From: Methylosinus sp. LW4
GTDB lineage: Bacteria; Pseudomonadota; Alphaproteobacteria; Rhizobiales; Beijerinckiaceae
Assembly: GCF_000379125.1 (NCBI RefSeq)
Contig: NZ_KB900626.1
Location: 2,614,667-2,678,666, forward strand
Length of the DNA: 64,000 nt
Direction: 5' to 3'
This document shows, in pieces, positions 1 to 8,559 of the stretch. Position numbers and translations under genes: made by a program. Under the pieces are notes generated by a model. The model had not been told where the DNA came from. It did no database searches and saw only the letters and a list, made by a program, of their open reading frames with translations. Position 1 is the stretch's first letter. Each line of letters begins with the position of its first letter.

Positions 1-3000
1 CCCTGGAGCTTCAAGGGTATAGATCACGAAACCCGCGATGTCGCGCGCGCCGCCGCACGTCGCTCGGGCAAGAGCCTTTCTGCTTGGCTCGATGACGTGA
101 TCCAAGAAAAAGCCAATTTCGACGAGCGATCTTACGCCGTCGACGACGAGGAGCCGAACGCTCCGGCGCGCCGACGCGCGCTGCGCTCGCGTCTCTACGG
201 ACGCAATGATCGCGGCCGCATGCGCCGCGACGCCGCGCCGAGACGCGACCTGCGCGACGAGGAGCCGGAAGAGGATTTCCGCTCGCTCGCGCCGCGCGGC
301 CGCGGCGATGTCGACGCCAAGGCCATCGTCGACGACGCCGTCGCCCTTTTCGAGCGGCGCTCCGCCGATAGCGAGCGCAAGACGGCCAACGCCCTCTCCG
401 GCCTCGCCAAGCTGATCGACCGCAATCACACGAGCCGCGCCCGCCTCGGCGACGATATCGGCGCGGTGATGGACCGGCTCGGCCGCATAGAGGAGCGCAT
501 CGCCACCCGCCCGGACGACGGCGGCGTGCGGCCGATCCGCAATGCGCTGGCCCGGCTCGAGGCGCGCCTCGACAGCCTCTCCAACGACGATCGCGCCTAT
601 GAGTTCGAGAATGCGCTCGGCGCGCTCGATCAGCGGCTCGCCGACATAGCGACGCGGCTGGACGAGGAAGCCGAGGAGCGCCGGCGCAAAGAGCGCGAGA
701 AGCAAGAACGCGAGAAGCAAGAACGCGAGAAGCAGGAGCGCGACAGCCGGCAGGAGCGCGATCGTCGCGCCGCCGCGCGGCGTCCGCTGGCCGAGGCCGT
801 CGCCGAGATCACCGAGCGTCAGCGCGCGCTCGGGGAGCAGGCGGGCGGCGATTTCGTCGCCAGAGCGGCCATCGAGGCGCGGCCGGCGATCTTCGACGGT
901 CTCGCCGAATCGATCGAATCGCTATCGCGCCAGCTGATGTCGACGCGCGCCGAGCAGAGCGTGCAGGGCGAGCAGCAGGCGGCCGTCCTGGCCCAGATCG
1001 ACCTTTTGCGCTGCGATCTCGAAGGCCTCTCCCGCGCCCTCGTCGATCTCGCGCCGCGCGCCTCCGTCGCCGCCGTCGAATCGGCGCTGCGCGAGCTGGC
1101 CGAGCGCGTCGAGGCCCAGCGCCTCTATGGCGTCGAGGAGATGGTGCTGGCGCCCGTCGAGCGTCTCACCGCCGATCTCGCGTCCATATTGCGCGATCTC
1201 GATCCGAGCCGCATCGTCGCCGTCCTCTATGAGGAAGTGCGCGCGCTGAACGACAAGCTCGCCGAGCATCACGCCGCCGGCGGCGCCGATCGCGCCGCCA
1301 TAGACGCGATCACGCGCGAGACGCGCGAGATTCACGAGCTGCTGAAGGCGGTTTCGCGCCGTCCTCTGCCGATCGAGAAGCTCGAGGCCGGCATCGCCGC
1401 GCTGACCACGCAGGTCGACGAGCTGAGCGCCGCCGGCGCCAATGTCGCGACGGTCAAGGATGTGAGCGAGCTCGTGCAGGGCATTCGCTCCATCGTCTCC
1501 ACCGAGATCGGCGGCTCCTTCGCCGCCTTCGAGCGCCGGCTGGAGGAATTCGCCGCCAAGCTCGATTCCGTCTCGACCAAATCCGGCGGAGCCAAGCGCT
1601 TCGACGAGATTCACGAGCGCATCGACCAGGTCCACAAATCGCTCGCCGCGCGCATAGAGCGCAGCGGCTCGGGCGTCGACGCGAGCAAGGTCGAGCAGCT
1701 CTTCGCCTCCTTCGCCAAGAAGATCGACGCGGCCGCGCAATCCAAGATCGTCGATCCGGTGGGCGAGCTCGGCCGCAAGATCGAGAAGCTCGAGGAACGG
1801 CTCCAGCCCGGCATTGCGCAAAAATCCGCCGAAGCCGAGCAGCTGCGCCAGATCGCCCGCAACATGGACGAGTTGCGCGCCGAGCTCGATCGCAAGGAGC
1901 GCGCGGGCGCGAGCGTCGATCCGCGCCAGTTCGAACGCCTCTTCGCCTCGCTGGCCGAGAAGATCGACGCCGCGACGGAAGCCAAGATCGCCAATCCGGT
2001 GGGCGAGCTCGGTCGCAAGATCGAGAAGCTCGAGCAGCGGCTACAGCCCGCCGCGACGACGCAGAAATCCGCCGATTCCGAGCAGCTGCGCGAGATCGCC
2101 GCGGCGATGCACGCGCTGCGCTCCGAGGTCGAGCGCAAGGGCAACGGCGCCGGCGTCGATCCCAATCAGTTCGAGCGGCTGTTCAGCTCGCTCGCCAAGA
2201 AGATCGACGCGGCGAGCGAGGCGCGCATCGTTCATCCGGGCTTCGACGAGCTCGGCCGCAAGATCGAGAAGCTGGAGCAGCGGCTGCAGCCCGTCGCCGC
2301 CAGCGCGCAGAAATCCGCCGGCTCCGAGCAATTGCGCGAGCTGGCCGAGCGCATCGACCATGTCCACGCCGAGCTGGCCGCGCGCATCGATTCGACCGCG
2401 CGCCGGCGCGGCGACGACGCCAATGTGCAATTGGCGGAGCTGGTCGGGCAGCTGGCGCAGAAAATGGACGCGGCGCTCGACCCGGAGGCCGATCGCTCGA
2501 CCTTCGGCGCGCTCGAGCAGCAGATCGGCCGGCTCGCGGAACGGCTCGACCGCTCCGACATGAACGCCGACTCCTTCGCCGCCATAGAGCGCGCGCTGGG
2601 CGCGCTCTCCACCAAGGTCGAGGAGACGCGCAGCTCCACCATGCGCGTCGCCGAGATCGCCGCGCGCGAGGCGGCGCAGGACGCGCTGCGCGACGCGACG
2701 CTTCACGGCGGCCTGCAGGACGCGCTGGAGAAGGAGCTGGTGGAGCTGCGTCATTTCCAGGACGAGGCCGGCCATCGCACCAATCAGACGCTCGCCGCCG
2801 TCCATGAGACGCTGCAGCGCGTCGTCGAGCGGCTCTCCGTGTTCGAGGACGAGCTGACCGATCTGCGCAAGGCCAAGCCGGGCGCAGCCGCGGAGCCGCA
2901 GCGCGCCAAGGACGGAGCCGAGCCGCGCCGCGCCGCGCGCGTGAAATCCGCGGCGCCGGTCGGCGATGTGGAGGACATTCTGCTGGAGCCGGGCGATCGC

Positions 3001-4389
3001 CGCCCGCGCCGCGAGCCGATGGTCTCCCGCGACGACGATCGCTCCGGCTCTGTGCAGCAGGATTTCATCGCGGCCGCGCGCCGCGCCGCCCAGCAGGCCG
3101 CGGTCGACGCCCAGGCGGCGGCGGCGCAGGGCAAGGCCGCGCAGGGCAAGGCGGCCAAGAAGATCGTCGCCGAGCAGAAGCCGGAACCCGAGCGCGCCGC
3201 CGCTGCGGGCGGCGGCGTCGGCGCGGCGCTGCAATCCCGCCGCCGGCCGCTGCTGCTCGGCGCCGGCATGCTGGTGCTGCTCTACGGCGCCTATCAGATC
3301 GCGCGCGTCACGCTCGACAATCCGGCTCCGCAGGCTTCCGCCATTCAGGCGGAGCCGAACGAAGCGACCGCCTCCGTCGAGCCCGCCGACAAGGATGCGG
3401 CCGGCGAGCCCAAGGACGCCGCCGCCAAGGATGCGGCTCCCAAGGACGCCGCCTCGCATGAGCCGAGCGCTCCCGCCCCCGCCACTGTTTCGGCAGCCGA
3501 GCCTCCCAAGGCGCCGGCCGCCGCGCCGAGGCCGATCGGCCTTCCGGCGCTCGCGCCCGGCGGCTCCGGCGTCGGCTCCTTCGCTCCCAATCCGCAGGCT
3601 CCGGCGCCCGGACGCTTCGGCGCCCAGATCGTCGATCCCATGCCGGTCGGCGCGATCGGAACGCCATCCGCCAATGCGCCCGCCGCGCCGCGGCAGGATG
3701 TCTTCGGCGTCATCAAGGAGATCGCCGCCGCCGGCGACGCCAGCGCGCAATATGAGCTCGGCCTGCGTTATTCAGAAGGGCGCGGCGGCGCCCCGCGCGA
3801 TCCCAAGATCGCCTTCCAATGGTTCGAGAAGGCGGCCGAAAAGGGTCTCGCCCCGGCGCAATATCGGCTCGGCTCCATCTATGAGAAGGGCATGGGCGTC
3901 GAGCGCGACTACGCCAAGGCGCTCTCCTGGTACAAGCGCGCCGCCGACGCCGGCAACGCCCGCGCCATGCATAATCTCGCCGTGCTGCACGCCGGCGGCG
4001 GCGACGGCAAGCCGGATTACGACCAGGCGGCGCTATGGTTCCGCAAGGCGGCCGAATATGGCGTGCGCGACAGCCAGTTCAATCTGGCCATTCTCTACGC
4101 CCGCGGGCTCGGCGTTCCGCAGAGTCTGACGCAGTCCTATCTGTGGTTCTCGGCCGCCGCCGCGCAGGGCGACGAGGACGCCGGCAAGAAGCGCGACGAG
4201 GTCCGCGCCCGTCTCGACTCCAAGGACATGGCGGCCGCAAAGGCGCTCGTCGACGGCTTCCGTCCCAAGCAGCCGGACAACGCCGCCAATGACGTGCCGC
4301 CGCCGCCCGGCGGCTGGGAGAACGCCAAGGCGCCCGCCAAGCCGGAGGGCAAGCCCGCCGCCGGCAAGCCGAAAGTCTCCGCGCTTTAA
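1..4389 (+). CDS. PodJ-like polar localisation protein with coiled coils and Sel1 repeats (5' end outside window)
   Basis: The reading frame is open from base 1. The first codons read PWSFKGIDHETRDVARAAAR, the conserved N-terminus of Rhizobiales PodJ-like proteins, so the true start lies upstream; the first in-window start codon (GTG at 97) is internal. Counting codons from base 1: a long charged coiled-coil region with a Lys/Glu/Gln/Arg tract near codons 227-255, three 80-residue tandem repeats at about 559-798, a transmembrane segment near 1082-1103, a Pro/Ala-rich linker, and about four Sel1 (TPR-like) repeats at 1238-1400. Caulobacter PodJ has the same order: cytoplasmic coiled coil, one membrane span, periplasmic Sel1 repeats. 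It organises polar proteins. The polar role here is inferred from architecture; the family call is firm. A strong terminator follows. Confidence 0.85.
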   Translation, partial: PWSFKGIDHETRDVARAAARRSGKSLSAWLDDVIQEKANFDERSYAVDDEEPNAPARRRALRSRLYGRNDRGRMRRDAAPRRDLRDEEPEEDFRSLAPRGRGDVDAKAIVDDAVALFERRSADSERKTANALSGLAKLIDRNHTSRARLGDDIGAVMDRLGRIEERIATRPDDGGVRPIRNALARLEARLDSLSNDDRAYEFENALGALDQRLADIATRLDEEAEERRRKEREKQEREKQEREKQERDSRQERDRRAAARRPLAEAVAEITERQRALGEQAGGDFVARAAIEARPAIFDGLAESIESLSRQLMSTRAEQSVQGEQQAAVLAQIDLLRCDLEGLSRALVDLAPRASVAAVESALRELAERVEAQRLYGVEEMVLAPVERLTADLASILRDLDPSRIVAVLYEEVRALNDKLAEHHAAGGADRAAIDAITRETREIHELLKAVSRRPLPIEKLEAGIAALTTQVDELSAAGANVATVKDVSELVQGIRSIVSTEIGGSFAAFERRLEEFAAKLDSVSTKSGGAKRFDEIHERIDQVHKSLAARIERSGSGVDASKVEQLFASFAKKIDAAAQSKIVDPVGELGRKIEKLEERLQPGIAQKSAEAEQLRQIARNMDELRAELDRKERAGASVDPRQFERLFASLAEKIDAATEAKIANPVGELGRKIEKLEQRLQPAATTQKSADSEQLREIAAAMHALRSEVERKGNGAGVDPNQFERLFSSLAKKIDAASEARIVHPGFDELGRKIEKLEQRLQPVAASAQKSAGSEQLRELAERIDHVHAELAARIDSTARRRGDDANVQLAELVGQLAQKMDAALDPEADRSTFGALEQQIGRLAERLDRSDMNADSFAAIERALGALSTKVEETRSSTMRVAEIAAREAAQDALRDATLHGGLQDALEKELVELRHFQDEAGHRTNQTLAAVHETLQRVVERLSVFEDELTDLRKAKPGAAAEPQRAKDGAEPRRAARVKSAAPVGDVEDILLEPGDRRPRREPMVSRDDDRSGSVQQDFIAAARRAAQQAAVDAQAAAAQGKAAQGKAAKKIVAEQKPEPERAAAAGGGVGAALQSRRRPLLLGAGMLVLLYGAYQIARVTLDNPAPQASAIQAEPNEATASVEPADKDAAGEPKDAAAKDAAPKDAASHEPSAPAPATVSAAEPPKAPAAAPRPIGLPALAPGGSGVGSFAPNPQAPAPGRFGAQIVDPMPVGAIGTPSANAPAAPRQDVFGVIKEIAAAGDASAQYELGLRYSEGRGGAPRDPKIAFQWFEKAAEKGLAPAQYRLGSIYEKGMGVERDYAKALSWYKRAADAGNARAMHNLAVLHAGGGDGKPDYDQAALWFRKAAEYGVRDSQFNLAILYARGLGVPQSLTQSYLWFSAAAAQGDEDAGKKRDEVRARLDSKDMAAAKALVDGFRPKQPDNAANDVPPPPGGWENAKAPAKPEGKPAAGKPKVSAL

Positions 4390-4419
4390 AACGCCGCGGC
4401 GACGGCGAAACGAAATCGA

Positions 4420-4450
4420 AACGCCCCGCGGCCAGCCGCGGGGCGTTTTC
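4420..4450 (+). terminator. Rho-independent terminator of the podJ-like gene
   Basis: A GC-rich stem (ACGCCCCGCGG paired with CCGCGGGGCGT, loop CCAG or shorter) is followed at once by TTTT. It starts about 30 nt after the stop codon at 4389 and separates this gene from the DUF815 gene. Confidence 0.85.
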
Positions 4451-4467
4451 GCTTTCGACGCGCCAAT

Positions 4468-4480
4468 TCTGCTATAAGCG
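4468..4480 (+). promoter_or_regulatory. Candidate -10 element for the DUF815 gene
   Basis: The string TTCTGCTATAAGC lies 35-47 nt upstream of the ATG at 4515, just after the terminator. Nearly the same string, also with CTATAAG, precedes rpsO (54774-54786), which supports a housekeeping -10. I could not place a convincing -35. Confidence 0.4.
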
Positions 4481-4514
4481 CCCGACCCCGTTTGCCGCGC
4501 GGCCGAGGAGCCTC

Positions 4515-5378
4515 ATGTCGGAAGAAGCCAAGCTCGCATTGCTCGAGCGCATCGCCGCCGCGCTGGAGCGGCTCGCCCCGCCGCCGCCGCGCGCGGTGGA
4601 TTTTTCCAGCGCCGAGGCCTTCGTCTGGCGGGCGCGCGGAGAATTCTCCGCCGTCGCGGAGATCAATCGCGTCGATCTCTCGCTGCTCGAGGGCGTCGAG
4701 CGGCAGCGCGATCAGCTCATCGACAACACGCGCCGCTTCGCGCGCGGGCTGCCGGCCAACAATGCGCTGCTATGGGGCGCGCGCGGCATGGGCAAATCCT
4801 CGCTCGTCAAAGCCGTGCATGCGACGATCGCGCGCGAGAAGGAATGCGCGCGGCCGCTGAAGCTCATCGAGATTCATCGCGAGGACATAGAGAGCCTGCC
4901 CATTCTGCTCTCCTCCCTGCGTGAAAAGCCGTTCGGCTTTCTGCTCTTTTGCGACGATCTCTCCTTCGACGCCGCGGAGACGAGCTATAAATCGTTGAAG
5001 TCCGCGCTCGAGGGCGGCGTCGAGGGGCGGCCGCGCAATGCGCTTTTCTACGCCACCTCCAACCGTCGCCATCTGCTGCCGCGCGACATGATGGAGAATG
5101 AGCGCTCCTCCGCCATCAATCCCGGCGAGGCGGTGGAGGAGAAGGTCTCGCTCTCCGATCGCTTCGGCCTCTGGCTCGGCTTCCACAATTGCAGCCAGGC
5201 CGAATATCTCGCCATGATTTTCGGCTACGCCCGCCATCACGGGCTCGACGCGCCACAGGAGACGATCGAGCGCGAGGCGCTGGAATGGTCCATCACGCGC
5301 GGCGCGCGCTCCGGCCGCGTGGCGTGGCAATATGTGCAGGACCTCGCCGGCAGGCTCGGCAAGCGGCTCGACGGCTGA
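4515..5378 (+). CDS. DUF815 family P-loop ATPase
   Basis: 287-residue cytoplasmic AAA-like ATPase of the DUF815 family, widespread in Alphaproteobacteria with no established role. The N-terminus carries a short helix of the type seen in these proteins. The Walker A motif GARGMGKS is at residues 88-95 and the Walker B motif FLLFCDDL at 142-149. After Walker B comes a sensor-like stretch ending in YATSNRRHLLPR. The start is the ATG at 4515, preceded by a GAGG-type ribosome site. It stands alone between the podJ terminator and a convergent kinase-like gene, so context gives no pathway. Family assignment is firm; molecular function is unknown. Confidence 0.85.
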   Translation: MSEEAKLALLERIAAALERLAPPPPRAVDFSSAEAFVWRARGEFSAVAEINRVDLSLLEGVERQRDQLIDNTRRFARGLPANNALLWGARGMGKSSLVKAVHATIAREKECARPLKLIEIHREDIESLPILLSSLREKPFGFLLFCDDLSFDAAETSYKSLKSALEGGVEGRPRNALFYATSNRRHLLPRDMMENERSSAINPGEAVEEKVSLSDRFGLWLGFHNCSQAEYLAMIFGYARHHGLDAPQETIEREALEWSITRGARSGRVAWQYVQDLAGRLGKRLDG

Positions 5379-5440
5379 TACGGTTTTGCGTGTCCGTCTC
5401 GTGCGATTTCCGATCGATCCATTCGGATGAAACATCCATC

Positions 5441-5553
5441 CCTCGCCCCGAGGAGCCCGCGAAGCGGGCGTCTCGAAGGGGTCGAAGCCGCCGCGCGCTG
5501 GATCGTCCTTCGAGGCTTTTTGCGTGCCGCAAAAAGCGCCTCAGGACGAGGGG
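5441..5553. repeat. Dispersed palindromic intergenic repeat, family B (copy 1)
   Basis: About 113 bp bounded by CCTCGCCCCGAGGAGCCCGC on the left and GCGCCTCAGGACGAGGG on the right, with internal hairpins (CCCGCGAAGCGGG; CTTTTTGCGTGCCGCAAAAAG). A second copy in inverted orientation lies at 33021-33137. It resembles the RIME/REP-type mosaic repeats common between Rhizobiales genes. Apparent ORFs across it are not genes. Confidence 0.8.
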
Positions 5554-5603
5554 GATTGTATTTGCCGGGCCGAGGCGATCGGCCGGAGCCGTATGAGAAA
5601 CCG

Positions 5604-6671
5604 CTACGCGCTCGCTTCGCGCAACGGCAGCACGATGAAGAAGGTCGCGCCGACGCCGGGCTCCGCCTCGACGCTGAGGCGCCAGCCATGGCGATCGGCG
5701 ATCGCCTTGCAAATGGCGAGGCCGACGCCCGAGCCCGGATAATCGACCTTGCTGTGCAATTGCTTCAGCGGCTCGAAGATCTTCTGCGCATATTGCGCCT
5801 CGAAGCCGATGCCGTCGTCCGCGATGGCGAGGCAGAGCGAGCTCTCGTCGCAAAAGCCCCTTATGTCGATCGCCGCCGGCTGGCCGGGCTTTCTGTATTT
5901 GATGGCGTTGGCCAGAATATTCTGCACCAGCCGCTGAAATTGCGTGGCGTCGGCTGTGATGGAGACCTCGGGCAGATCGATCTCCACCCGCGCGCCGGTC
6001 TCTGCGATCGTCGACGACACCGCGGCCAGCGAAAGCGCGATGGCCTCGCGCAGATCGAGCGCGGCGAGCTCCAGCTCGTCGTTCACGATGCGCGAGAAGG
6101 ACAGAAGATCCTGCACCAGCGCGCGCGCCCGCAGCGCGGAAAAGCGCATGACGCTATTGGCGCGGACGATCTCCTCATGCGCGCCGCGGGAGATCGCCTG
6201 CTCCATCAGATCGCCGAAATCGGCGATCTTGCGCAGCGGCTCCTGAAGATCCTGCGAGGCAACGAAGGCGAAACGCGCGAGGCGCTCATTGAGCCGCTCC
6301 AGCTCCTCCGCATGGGCGATGAGCGCGGCCCCCTCTGCGCTCGTCTCGCAGAGATCGACGATCGTCGCCAGAATGAGCGACTCGCCGTCGCGCGCAATGG
6401 CGGAGAAGCGCGCATCGACCGGAAAATGCGCGCCGTCGCGGCGGACGCCCTCCAGGCCGAGGCCGGAGCCGCCGCTCCATGGCGACGCCTGCGGCAGAAG
6501 GCGGGCGAATGGCAGGCCGATGACCTCCGCCTCTGAGCCATAGCCGAACATGCGCCGCGCGCAGGGATTGGCGCCGATGATGACGCCGCGCTGGTCGACG
6601 AGCACGAGGCCCGCGACCGTCTCGTCGAATGCGAGTCGACGCCAATCGTCGGCCGTCGCGGCCTCCGACAT
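5604..6671 (-). CDS. PAS-domain histidine-kinase-like protein with Gln in place of the phospho-acceptor His
   Basis: 355 residues, no membrane segment, so a soluble sensor. A PAS domain covers about residues 8-110 (FDETVAGLVLVDQRGVIIGAN). The dimerisation helix has ASQDLQEPLRK at 138-148, where this family normally has ASHDLQEPLR; the codon at the His position is CAG, giving Gln140. The catalytic domain looks intact: N box around Asn251/Asn255, G1 box DDGIGF at 285-290, G2 box GSGVGLAI at 313-320. It can probably bind ATP but not autophosphorylate at the usual site. It may be a degenerate regulator or work with a partner. No response regulator gene lies nearby. The gene is convergent with the DUF815 gene. 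Confidence 0.85.
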   Translation of the reverse strand: MSEAATADDWRRLAFDETVAGLVLVDQRGVIIGANPCARRMFGYGSEAEVIGLPFARLLPQASPWSGGSGLGLEGVRRDGAHFPVDARFSAIARDGESLILATIVDLCETSAEGAALIAHAEELERLNERLARFAFVASQDLQEPLRKIADFGDLMEQAISRGAHEEIVRANSVMRFSALRARALVQDLLSFSRIVNDELELAALDLREAIALSLAAVSSTIAETGARVEIDLPEVSITADATQFQRLVQNILANAIKYRKPGQPAAIDIRGFCDESSLCLAIADDGIGFEAQYAQKIFEPLKQLHSKVDYPGSGVGLAICKAIADRHGWRLSVEAEPGVGATFFIVLPLREASA

Positions 6672-6891
6672 TCTCCCTCCTCTGGTCGCCTCCGGCCGCG
6701 CTGCGGTTTCTCCGCGCGCATTGTCGAGCTCTCGTCTCGCCGGACGCAGTCTCCCGCGCGGGATATTGACCCGAGGCGCCGTGAAGGTAAAGAAGAAATC
6801 GACAGAGATGCGCTCGATTTGTCTCTAAGACTTCGATTACGCAGCGAGAATTGTCTTCAATTCTTCTCGAATTCTCTTCAATTCTGATAGA

Positions 6892-7290
6892 TCACGACCA
6901 ATGTCTCAGCGCATGCGCGACGAAGGCGTAGGCGATCCACAGAAAGCCGACGGACGTCACGACGAAAGTCGCGGCCGTGTAGATTTTCCAGATCGCCTTT
7001 TCCCAGAAATTCGGATCGAAAGCGGCGATGACGAAGACAGTGGGATTGGTGAAGCCGCCGATCGCCACGCACCAGCAAGCGGCGGCCGGAAGCTCGACGC
7101 CGGAGCCATAGAAGGCGACGCCGAAGCCCGCCATCATCGCATAATCGATATGGGCGCGGATCAGCGTCTTATAGTCGATCGCCAGCCTGTCGACGCCGCC
7201 GAGGGGAAACCATCTCGCGAAGGTCATCAGCCAAGCGCTGGAGATCAGGGCCGTCATGCAGGCCGCGGCGCCGATGAGCAGAACTTCCAT
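6892..7290 (-). CDS. Small multi-spanning membrane protein, function unknown
   Basis: 132 residues from the ATG whose complement ends at 7290. That start is preceded by AAGGAG at a good distance; a longer frame upstream has no such site. About four hydrophobic segments are visible (one starting MEVLLIGAAACMTALISS, another near FVVTSVGFLWIAYAFVAHAL). A central HIDYAMM stretch sits between spans. I do not recognise the family. It lies downstream of rpsF-rpsR on the same strand but behind a terminator, so it is probably transcribed on its own. Confidence 0.7.
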   Translation of the reverse strand: MEVLLIGAAACMTALISSAWLMTFARWFPLGGVDRLAIDYKTLIRAHIDYAMMAGFGVAFYGSGVELPAAACWCVAIGGFTNPTVFVIAAFDPNFWEKAIWKIYTAATFVVTSVGFLWIAYAFVAHALRHWS

Positions 7291-7398
7291 ATCGAGGACT
7301 CCTTTTGAACGAGAGCGCTTCCTCGCCCGAAACACCCGCTTTTGCTCGGGCATTTCGCCCAAAGCGCATCGGGATGATTGCCTAAGATCGAAACGGAC

Positions 7399-7428
7399 AA
7401 AAAAACGGCCGCGTCGAACGCGGCCGTC
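7399..7428 (-). terminator. Rho-independent terminator after rpsR
   Basis: On the minus strand the stem ACGGCCGCGTTCGACGCGGC continues to CGT and is followed by a run of seven T. It lies about 30 nt past the rpsR stop codon and closes the rpsF-rpsR operon. Confidence 0.85.
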
Positions 7429-7455
7429 GGTCGTTTCACGATCCGAGAGGAAAGC

Positions 7456-7692
7456 TCAGCGGATCACATAAGGCAGAAGGCCGAGGAAGCGGGCGCGCTT
7501 GATGGCCTGGGCCAGCTCGCGCTGCTTCTTGGCCGAGACGGCCGTGATGCGCGAGGGCACGATCTTGCCGCGCTCGGAGATGTAGCGCGAGAGCAGGCGC
7601 GTGTCCTTATAGTCGATCTTCGGGGCGTTGGCGCCGGAGAAGGGGCAGGACTTGCGGCGGCGGAAGAAGGGGCGGCGTGCTGCGGCGCTCAT
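7456..7692 (-). CDS. rpsR: 30S ribosomal protein S18
   Basis: 78 residues, normal length for bacterial S18. Typical segments are [15 protein letters not shown] near residues 16-30 and [20 protein letters not shown] in the RNA-binding half. S18 pairs with S6 on the small-subunit platform. The ATG overlaps the rpsF stop codon in the string TGATG, so translation is probably coupled. A strong terminator follows the stop. Confidence 0.98.
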   Translation of the reverse strand: MSAAARRPFFRRRKSCPFSGANAPKIDYKDTRLLSRYISERGKIVPSRITAVSAKKQRELAQAIKRARFLGLLPYVIR

Positions 7693-8138
7693 CAGAAAGT
7701 CTCTCCTTCGGCGCGGGGTTCGTCACGGCGCGGGCGACGGTCGCCACGGTCGCCTCTATCGCCACGGTCGGGGCGCGGGCCGCCGGGGCCGCGGCGGTCG
7801 CCACGGTCGTCGTCGTCACGCTTGCGCAGCTGTGCGGAGGGGCCCTCCTCCAGCGCGTCGACGCGCAGAGTGAGGAAGCGCAGCACGTCCTCGCTCAGGC
7901 CCTGCTGACGCTCGACCTCGGCGAGAGCCGCCGGCGGGGCGTCGATGTTGAGAAGGGTGAAATGCGCCTTGCGGTTCTTCTTGATCCGATACGCGAGGGA
8001 CTTCACGCCCCAATATTCGGTCTTGGTCACCTTGCCGCCGAGCGACGTGATGATGCCCTTGAACTGCGTCGTCAGCGCTTCCACCTGCTGGGGCGAAACG
8101 TCCTGGCGCGCAAGATAGATATGCTCGTAGAGAGCCAT
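7692..8138 (-). CDS. rpsF: 30S ribosomal protein S6
   Basis: 148 residues from the ATG that begins [15 protein letters not shown]; the upstream in-frame ATG would add six basic residues not seen in the family. The S6 ferredoxin-like fold is recognisable by [20 protein letters not shown] in the middle. After about residue 105 the protein ends in a long Asp/Arg/Gly-rich tail ([11 protein letters not shown] type), usual in alphaproteobacterial S6. It is the first gene of the rpsF-rpsR pair. The common third member rplI is not in this window. Confidence 0.97.
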   Translation of the reverse strand: MALYEHIYLARQDVSPQQVEALTTQFKGIITSLGGKVTKTEYWGVKSLAYRIKKNRKAHFTLLNIDAPPAALAEVERQQGLSEDVLRFLTLRVDALEEGPSAQLRKRDDDDRGDRRGPGGPRPDRGDRGDRGDRRPRRDEPRAEGETF

Positions 8139-8380
8139 TCTCTTGCCTTTCCTCATCGTCGCGAGCCCGCTCTCGGCGCAGAGCCCTTCGAGCCTTCAAA
8201 GGAAAGGCTCGATCGGGAAGTTCGAAGGCGGAGACACTGGAAGACGGGCGAACCCTGCCTCGGGCGGAGCCAAAGGCCTTCCGTTCAGCCCCCGGCCGGA
8301 AGCGTCGCGAAGCGCGCTTTATAGCGGCGTGGGCGCAGGATGCAAGGGCCGCGCTCAACGGCGAACGCCCAAATGGGCGC
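8139..8380. other. rpsF upstream region, no gene seen
   Basis: This stretch should hold the rpsF promoter and leader. I see no convincing -35/-10 pair, riboswitch or conserved small ORF. Frames across it look like shadows. Confidence 0.4.
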
Positions 8381-8516
8381 GCTCACCCTCCCCTTTTAGG
8401 GGGAGGGTCGGACCGCGAAGCGGTCCGGGGTGGGGTTCGCGGCGAAGACTCGGGGCGTTCACCCCCTCCCGATCGCCTTCGGCGCTCGACCTCCCCCCTC
8501 GAGGGGGAGGTGGAAA
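8381..8516. repeat. Dispersed palindromic repeats, family C (CCCTCCCC hairpins)
   Basis: Two hairpins of the CACCCTCCCC...GGGGAGGG type, separated by GGACCGCGAAGCGGTCC, fill this gap. Related elements recur at 27719, 31110, 39978, 42625, 44907, 47940, 57707 and 60675. They could act as bidirectional terminators or mRNA stabilisers. Confidence 0.7.
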
Positions 8517-8559
8517 CGCCTTTCCCGGCTCCTCTTCTCGTTCACCCGATTGCACTGGC

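Noticed and set aside
2041..3750. 569-residue minus-strand frame opposite the podJ-like gene
   Set aside because: Low-complexity antisense of a GC-rich coding region; the plus-strand frame has clear domains.
8381..8516. Clustered hairpins taken for a CRISPR array
   Set aside because: There are no evenly spaced direct repeats with unique spacers; these are inverted-repeat REP-like elements. No CRISPR array is seen in the window.
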